From assembly GCA_007026445.1 (NCBI GenBank), contig VDMD01000071.1:1-64000 (forward strand): 64,000 bases of DNA, in the 5' to 3' direction. Below, in pieces: positions 57,160-64,000 of the stretch (positions are counted from its first letter, which is position 1; each line of letters begins with the position of its first letter). The stretch is from Schizophyllum amplum. Taxonomy: Eukaryota > Basidiomycota > Agaricomycetes > Agaricales > Schizophyllaceae. Made by a program: the position numbers and the translations under genes. The notes below the pieces were generated by a model, which was not told where the DNA came from, made no database searches, and was given only the letters and a program-made list of their open reading frames with translations.

Positions 57160-59161
57160 ATTCCCAAGATCCTCTCAAACGATGTATCAGCATTGAGTAT
57201 ATACCAGCCTGATGACACTCACTAATGGACAGGCGTGCAGTACTGTGTGGTTTGTAACCAAAGAGGATGAAGGCGTGATGCACGATCCCGCTGTTTGACT
57301 GTCGATCGAGAGACCATCATTAATGGCCGCATCAGGAAACACTCTCCGGGCCGAATGGGTCTTGGTGGCGCTCCTAATCCACACCCCCTTGCTGTTGCTT
57401 TCAGACCAATCTGTGTCGCATATTGGTGTCCTGCACTGCAGGAGCACCGGTTTGCTGTAGCGAGATCATTAATGATCTTCAGTTAAGAGGGGACTCAAAT
57501 AAGACAATAGAGTGGCCAGGATCAGCAAACCGGCCCGACTTGCCGCACGCTCACATCGTCTCTCAATCCGCAACCACGGCCATCCTGAGTGGTGAACTGG
57601 CATGCAAATTTCTATTGATCCATTGACGGAAATAAACCATATGTATAGACCTATAGTGTACCTCAATTTGAGGCGATGAATTTTCTTATTGGCAAGAACG
57701 AAGGTGCGAGGGAAGTGCTGCAGTGTAGTACTACGATTGTTGGCTGTTTGAGGCGTCTAAAGCGGCGGCCCTCAGGAACACTGGTTTGGCTGTTGGGCTG
57801 TTGTTCTTTCTTGGTATATGATGAGTATACAGCTAGTTGAATATACTGAGCAAGTTTGGGACCTTGAAAGAAACACAATAATAAGTTATAAGGCGTGCAA
57901 TCTATAGGCGTGGTGACTTCGTGATACCAGTCGTCTAGCAATACCAATAAATCATGGATTTGTATAGAATAATACAGGGTAGGTCATTGTAGATGGGGAC
58001 ACAGTTCCGGATGTTTTCCTCTGCCAGACTATCCTTGAGAAGGTATGGAATTATAAGAAAGCTCAACAGCAAACAGTAGCAGCGGAGATCGGACCGGCTT
58101 CCGAGAGAGCTCAGCCACATGACTTTGATTCCTGAACCTTACCCGTACAGCCATGGTGAAAGCAAGTGAGCGCCAAATACTGGTCGCAGCGTGTCGCTTG
58201 GGAGCTGAACGGCATCGGTACTTACATTCTCACTTCAGTGCACATCTTATAAACTCTGATTACCAAAAAGCGGATGGCGGGCACTTGCGGCTCAGGCGGC
58301 ATGGATGCGCAAAATCAGTCTTCGTCAAGCACGGCAAGAGGACTCGGATGCGGAGGACATAGAGGATGGCGTTTCTGGAGCGAGATTTATGGCACGTCAC
58401 TTCAACGGCAAGCGAGGAAAGAGTACAAGACTGTTTTACGACGGGAATGATGGGGATGATGAGGGGTACGTAGGATAAGGATGAGCAGCGTACCCATGCT
58501 TATAGGGACTATTACAACAGATCAGATGATGAGATGGCAGAGCACAATAAAGCGTTGAAGCATAGAGAGGCTGTTCAGCGTTACTATGACCGGTGCGAAA
58601 TGGGCAGACATATGAAGAATTTTAACTGATCTTGGTTGACAGCAACCGAGAGGCAGTGAACAAAAAGGCTGCATCAAGAATGGCCAGGTCCAACATTCAA
58701 TAAAAATGTGGCCACTTGTTGATGCTCTTCATATAGGGCATCTACACAGCGCACACCGGAGGAGCGTGCTGCATTTCAGGCATATCGACGAGGAGTTGCT
58801 GCAGCATATCGTGCACGCAACAGGGAAGAACTGGCAAGAAAAGAAAGGGAAAGGCGTCAACGGTAAGTACTATATCTCAGCTTGGGGATCATTGATTGAT
58901 GATAGGCTGAGGGTGAGGGTCACAGTTTGACAGAACTATAGAGTGCCGCCGCAAGTCCCAACTATATGGATTACTGGTTGATAAAACACCCTTGTCCTCC
59001 TGTCCATTGCAGGACTACTGTTCAGCATGAGGCATAGAACTTGAGATCAAGAACAGCCTGAATCCCGCCATATTCAATGGGGTTCATGATTGTCCAAGGA
59101 CATTGGCAGAGCTCGGGCGATATTGGCCTGTAATCTGTATGGTGTGCAGTGCTGGATATTC
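57160..59161. other. decayed region, coding-like fragments only
   Basis: No complete gene is supported. In the plus strand near 58733-58860 a frame reads RASTQRTPEERAAFQAYRRG and continues ARNREELARKERERRQR up to a GTAAGT donor. Near 58500-58590 another reads RDYYNRSDDEMAEHNKALKH. Both are Arg/Glu-rich helical segments of the sort found in transposon-encoded proteins of these fungi, but they are too short to assign. The 5' region of the F-box gene is at 57160-57450. Confidence 0.4.
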
Positions 59162-59589
59162 TTATCTTAAGGTCGTATGATAAGGCACACATGATCCTGG
59201 AGCAGTGCCCTGATTGTGTAGTTTCATGCAGCGATTCACATGGCGAGTAAGTCTAGCAACTGCTTGAATCACGCGGCAGGTGAACCACTCGACTGCTTCA
59301 ATCACGCGGCCAGTGAGTCTCTCCCATGCTTCAATCACGCAGCAAGTAATTCTGTCGACTGCTTCAATCACACGCGCTTGCAAGTCTCTGTTTTTGCGTG
59401 ATTTTGACAATTAGGGGGCCTTGACTCACGAACGCGTGAGCTCACGCGTTTAGAGAGTCACTAAACGCGTGATCAATCACGCAAAAATCATGATTCACTC
59501 ATACTTTCACGCAAAAAACGCGACTCACGTCTCTATTTTCACGCGAAAATCGCGACTCACGGTCACTGTCCTGGGTTTTGTCCAGAATC
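59162..59589. other. second copy of the unidentified transposon terminus with subterminal repeats
   Basis: From about 59240 to 59390 a unit GACTGCTTCAATCACGCGGC recurs about every 40 bp. It is followed by CACGCGTGAG-type palindromic words and by CCTGGGTTTTGTCC then AGAATC at 59589, matching the terminus at 24266. It abuts a truncated gene on the minus strand. Confidence 0.6.
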
Positions 59590-61132
59590 TACAGTGATAT
59601 CGAGGTCCCCTGTATGCTCTCGACATAGCCCGACAACCAGCCCTCGCTCGAGGTCCAGGCGGCATGTCTCTTCCAACGCGATCCCGTCGATGAGAAGCAC
59701 AACACCTATGGGACGAGAGGGAGGTGGCCGAACATCAGGATGGAATAGAGCGGTTATATTGTCTGATATATGCGAGCGAGATGGCACACCGACACTGACT
59801 TGTAGCTGTGGAAGTCTTCGACGGCGAGCAAGCGTGTGTTGTGAGACGTAACCCTCTGCCTTCATCAGCGCGTACAGAAGGCGAGGACCACCTAAGGCTT
59901 TCGCTAGGAAGGCCTTGTCGTAGTCCCGAGACGTCGCGCCGCTTCTGACGGTGTAGAGCCCATCTATTGCAAGGAGCAACTGCTCCGTTATCGCTCGTGC
60001 ACTCTTTCGGTTGCGAAGTGAGACGGCGAGAAGGCGGCGAAGTCCAGGAACGTCGTTCGTAGACAGGAGCATGACGATGCGCTCGTAATCTTTGAGGTGA
60101 CGCTGGGCGGTCTCCAGCCTGCTTTCGGCATTACGCGCCTAAATACAGTGTCAGAATTCCCAATTAAGTGGAACAAATAAACTCACCTTCAAACGTAGCT
60201 TGCGCAGTTCACGTGCAAGCTTACGGACCAGCGCCAGCAACTGACTATGTGACAGGTACTCGTAGGGTGTGTGTTTCTTCGCCTTGGTGGCGCCGCGCAA
60301 GAGGCGACGGAACTCGGATGAATTTGGCACTTTGACGCAGTGCCAGCAAGCATTCCCCGCATGCTTCGCCGTCAGTTTCCCGTTGCAGTCCTTGGAGCGC
60401 ACCCGCAAAGACCGACGATCGGAAGCGGCGGCAGCGCCAGCCTGAACAGCCGTGTCGTTCGTATGCTCTATCTCAATTGGTACCCATCCCAGTGTGCTCC
60501 CCTCATGACGCGGGAAGGGGTAGGTGCTGAGAAGCGGCCCCGCGCTCCAGTCGACCAACGCTCCTTCGCATTCCGGCGCGTCCGGTGCGACGGCAAGATC
60601 TGCATCTTGAGGTAAAGGCGACGGAGAGCGAAGCGGATCGGATGACATGCCAAACGTCCCTTGATCGTTTTCATCTAGATCGTTGCTGAAGGGGGACGAG
60701 TACCGGGCAGGAGGGGAAGACGGGGGTGGGGACGATGGCAGAGTATCTTGTGGAAGTAAAGATGGATCAGTGGGTACCACCCGTTGGGGGTGTGGGAGTG
60801 CCGTCGTAGGGGATGCATTGCGTGCAGGAAGCTGGATAGATCGATGAGCTGAGGATTGTGTCCATCACTATACTACGCACCGTCGCGTCTCGCACAGGTA
60901 AGCGCGCAACGCCCTCCATGGCAGCTCGTCTTGATCTAAGCATGCACGCCTCATTCATTCTATGTTGCCCCAGACGGTAGGTGCTCTTTGATACCTCAGG
61001 GACAGTGCATGGTGTCCCGCATAAGTCACATTCGACGTAGTACTTTTGACTGCTTGCATTGTACTTCACTTCGAGCTCGATGGTGGCCTGGTCATCTATC
61101 TGATGTTTGACAAAAAAAGCCGGCGGGTTCAT
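59590..61132 (-). pseudogene. N-terminal half of a large RNase-H-like transposon protein (gene A)
   Basis: This is a paralogue of gene B (24.3-27.4 kb) retaining only its N-half. It starts MNPPAFFVKHQIDDQATIEL at about 61132. A zinc-finger-like cluster CDLCGTPC ... H ... C, a Pro/Ser-rich acidic linker (DTLPSSPPPSSPPARYSS) and a basic helical segment follow. An intron then leads into the conserved NDVPGLRRLLAVSLRN and AKALGGPRLLYALMKAEGYV and the candidate first catalytic Asp in LLIDGIALEETCRL. The sequence stops after VGLCREHTGDLDITV, where the transposon terminus begins. The second Asp and the Glu are missing, so it is inactive. Confidence 0.75.
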
Positions 61133-61450
61133 TTCTGCGTAGATGATTTGAAGCCACGGAGCAGTAGCGTAATAGAGAGCTCGACGTATAGAGAAGCGAG
61201 AGCAAACGAAAGAGAACAAAGCGACTCGTGACAAGCGCGCGGTATGTACGGACCGTCCTGCCGAGCACGTGCTCGGAGTCGATGTGGGTACGACCGTTCG
61301 GGGGGAGTTGGAGTCGCGGAATTTTCGGATGAGAGCCCCCTGTCAACGACTAGGCTCGTGAACCAGCTCGGCCTACGGTGACAAATTCCATTTGAAATAC
61401 GCCCGTGGAACTCGCTGGGCCGTAGGCCGGCTGGGCAAACCCGTAGTGTA
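61133..61450. other. upstream region of gene A, nothing recognised
   Basis: About 320 bp with no repeat or gene that I can support; it is presumably the 5' flank of gene A. Confidence 0.35.
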
Positions 61451-62281
61451 GGTCAGAAAAGGGGCCTGCACCCCCTCCTGACTCAGAGAAATCAGCGTCT
61501 CGTCGCCGCTGTGCGCGACGACCATCCCGTCCGCGCCTCTGTGCGTCGCTCCGTTCAGCCCAGAAAAGCTGCTAGTCTGGTATATACATACATTACTCGA
61601 TATATAAAGGCATCTTAGCAGTGATATCAGCGCTGTATCAGGATGTGAACCGATTTGTGCTTACCCGACGCGGCGAAGTTGAGGCTTGATGGCCATGGAG
61701 ACATGATTTCGGATTGAATACCCTTGTAACTTCGCATACGGTAGCACCTACCATGTAGATAGATGGGCTTAAGCCCAGTGCGCTGTCGCGAAGGAGGGTA
61801 GAGTCAGGAATTTCGAGGCAAGTGTCGAGAGCCAAGAAGGGATCATTATCACGTGACTGGCACACGATACGTGACATTGTGACGTTGTCGCCTCTCGCGT
61901 CGCCTTCGACGCGCATTCACAGCGGTTTTGCACCTTACAAGAGCTGCCATACCGCAACCCTAGCTGTATGACACCATCTGAGTAAGATACACGTTGTCGT
62001 TGCTCATCTAGTACTCAGATAACAAGGATTTTGCCGTCAATCCCCCTCACTCTTACCTAGAATGGCATTTACTCTGTCGAATGTAGGCCGGTGTATGCAT
62101 ATTTCTGTTCTGCTAAAAACAGTGCCATAGTATGTCTAACCTACGTATCTAGCGCGAGACATCCTTTGCTCGACAGAGCTGGGAGTGCCTGCGAAGGCAG
62201 ACTGGGTTGGTTGTCGCCGGGCGCGACGACGAGGTGCTGATTTCTCTAAGTCAGGAGGGGGTGCAGGCCCCTTTTCTGACC
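61451..62281. mobile_element. inverted-repeat element (MITE-like), 831 bp
   Basis: The two ends are inverted copies over about 55 bp: GGTCAGAAAAGGGGCCTGCA then CCCCCTCCTGACT and AGAGAAATCAGC, with one mismatch in the first 45 positions. The interior is AT-richer and has no supported gene. The flanking octamers do not match, so the target duplication is not visible or the ends are slightly off. Confidence 0.75.
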
Positions 62282-64000
62282 GTGCAACAGGTCAACATGA
62301 CAAATGGTTCGTGAGCTGCGAGCCGGACTGGCCACGCGAGTCTAATCAACGACCACCTTTGTGGCAAGCACGACAAAGTACAGCACAGTACCTTCCCCAT
62401 GCTCTATCACTGCTTGAGCCTTGCAAACAATCAATCCTCCTCTGCCCCTCTCGATACTTCAAGCCCAGTGAGAAACGCATCTGGCCCAGTCGACTTCTAT
62501 CGACCCCAGTATAGTGGGCTATATTGACGTCTAAGTGGGTCTGAAACGGATAGAATTTCTCGAGCGACATCAACTCCCTTCGACTGACATCTACTCGCAT
62601 CAGTTTGGAACCCACAACGCTCCGGGGCTTCTCCGAGCTTGCATTTGCCTATATTCCAGTCGATTGGCCCAGTCATATCACAAGTCAAGTACACAGAAAG
62701 CGGATTCATTCATTTCTCTACTACAGACTCTACGAACGTCTGGCCGCGGGAGACTGACTACAGACTAAATACATGCTAACAAGGGTGTAGGCTACTGAAA
62801 ATGGGGAACTTGGGCACGCGTACATAGGGCAGAAGGGACCGTTTTGCACAGTGGAAAAGCGCCTACATATCTTGGTCAGTAGGTCCACAAGCCGGTAATA
62901 CGCGCCGCGCGTATCTCTTCGCGAAATACGTAAAAACGACGAGTATTCCTTTGGGTAGTACTAGATCACTCAGCAGCAACGACTTGACAAGTCGGTCACT
63001 TATGACAGGCATTGTGGCCCTACTCAGCGCACCAGACGGTCTCGGAGCACCTCGGCAATGGCGACTTAAGACTCGCTCGGCGACCTGGTGCCCTTCCGAG
63101 GCTCGAAGACCTCTAGTACTGAACCTTTCGAAGGGCGGTAGCCACCCCGTGCCGGAGACTGGGAACGTGCCACGGAGGGTTTTACGCCCCACCCATCCAC
63201 GCCCGCGTGGACCCACAATTCCCGGCATTTGCCGACCCACCATCAATGTGCCTGAAAACGAACTTGTACTCTCGAGGTTCTCGACGGAAGCCCTAGCGGC
63301 TTCGCCAAAGGCGCCCTCCGTTTCGGAGCAACTAGAACACATGGTAAACGGTAATCTAGTACCTGTACACATGTGAGAAACAGAACAAGATGAGTACTAC
63401 CTTGGGGGGAGCACCGCTCCACCAAGGGGCAGGTACCTCGCGAGGACCTCATCCGTGACGCGCCCACCTGCCCGGTCAGGGCGCAACGGCTCTAGAACAC
63501 TGAACCCCAGCGTATGCAAGGTACGCAACCAACGGGAACCGTATCCCGCACGAGCGATAGCTCGGAACTTGACTCATTCCTTACCCCTCTCCCGTCCGTA
63601 TATATACTCGCTAACCACTCTTGGAGGGGGCAGTTGACGTTAGCCTACCGCACAGGGCAGAAACCCACCGTTGTAGCCACAACTCGAGCCTACCAGAGTC
63701 CCTACGCATAGATCCAGTTGAAATAGAATTCTCTCGGGAATTCCAACAGAGTCTCTTCGCGTGAACACTTAAGTAAAGCAACGTCTTGTAGTCCCGAACA
63801 GCTTGCGAGAACTATTCTAGTATCCCTCATTTACCCCTTTATCACGAACTCGGGCGCCTCTGCTAAGTAAAGCGAGTGACGAACGACGGAGTACTCTACA
63901 TCTTGTGTGTGTGTTTGTTTTGGTTTTTGGTGTAGCACTCCTTAGCAGAGTAAGCCGCTCATTACCGGGAATCTAGCATGCGACGTACGGAGTGCATAAG
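62282..64000. other. unclassified terminal region
   Basis: A 141-codon frame (62951-63376) and its 169-codon antisense counterpart show no domain. A TATATATAC box near 63599-63607 followed by an abrupt unique stretch could be a promoter or part of an LTR, but no paired repeat, primer-binding site or polypurine tract was found. The last 100 bp contain a TGTGTGTGTTTGTTTTGG low-complexity tract. Confidence 0.35.

Noticed and set aside
63370..63990. A solo LTR or LTR-retrotransposon end
   Set aside because: There is a TATA-like box, but no TG..CA pair, second copy, primer-binding site or polypurine tract is in view.
1..64000. tRNA or rRNA genes
   Set aside because: No credible A/B-box pair with cloverleaf and no conserved rRNA segment was recognised by eye; a tRNAscan/Infernal run would be decisive.
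1..64000. Repeat-induced point mutation
   Set aside because: CpG is abundant in the repeats and the two hAT copies are nearly identical, the opposite of what such mutation leaves.

Overview
The window looks like a transposon-rich stretch of a basidiomycete genome, most likely an Agaricomycete. The reasons are dense short introns of about 45-60 bp with GT..AG ends and CTAAC/CTGAC branch sites, F-box proteins, a JmjC protein, KDZ and hAT DNA transposons, and TET/JBP-type dioxygenases. CpG is not depleted in the GC-rich blocks, so there is no sign of heavy repeat-induced mutation. I saw no rRNA, tRNA or CRISPR array.

Layout. 0-3.4 kb: a CpG-rich repeat block with degenerate inverted ends. 3.39-4.33 kb: an F-box-like gene. 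4.62-9.19 kb (minus) and 27.38-31.94 kb (plus): two almost identical, complete hAT elements in opposite orientation. Between them (9.19-27.38 kb) lie a RING-like/coiled-coil gene, an F-box gene, a tandem array of about 160-bp units, a TET/JBP dioxygenase gene, a transposon-type Cys/His-cluster gene carrying a MITE in an intron, and the C-terminal half of a large transposon-type gene. The 8-bp duplications around the two hAT copies are swapped between copies. The missing tail of the large gene lies beside the other hAT copy and continues its reading frame. Together these show that the 18.2-kb segment was inverted by recombination between the hAT copies.

32.6-46.5 kb: a 13.85-kb KDZ transposon with 283-bp terminal inverted repeats. 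It carries the KDZ transposase (minus), a divergently transcribed TET/JBP dioxygenase, a gene with a possible viroplasmin/RNase H1-like N-terminus, and an HMG-like cargo gene broken by a 5'-truncated LINE with a 12-bp target duplication. The KDZ element sits inside an intron of a plus-strand gene (32.1-48.2 kb). That gene is followed by a DDE integrase-core gene (48.4-50.2 kb) with one in-frame TGA. 50.2-51.9 kb is repeat DNA. 51.9-54.0 kb is an intact 8-exon JmjC gene.

54.06-55.63 kb: a non-autonomous element rich in GGGTACGGGT-type words, whose 11-bp flanking duplication supplies the stop codon of the adjacent F-box gene (55.6-57.2 kb, minus). 57-62.3 kb holds decayed transposon pieces, including the N-terminal half of a second large transposon-type gene. 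It is cut by the same type of transposon end that borders the copy at 24.3 kb. An 0.83-kb inverted-repeat element follows. The last 1.7 kb is unclassified.

Most genes here are selfish-element genes or their cargo. The likely host genes are the F-box proteins, the JmjC protein, possibly the RING-like gene, and possibly the TET/JBP gene at 16-19 kb.
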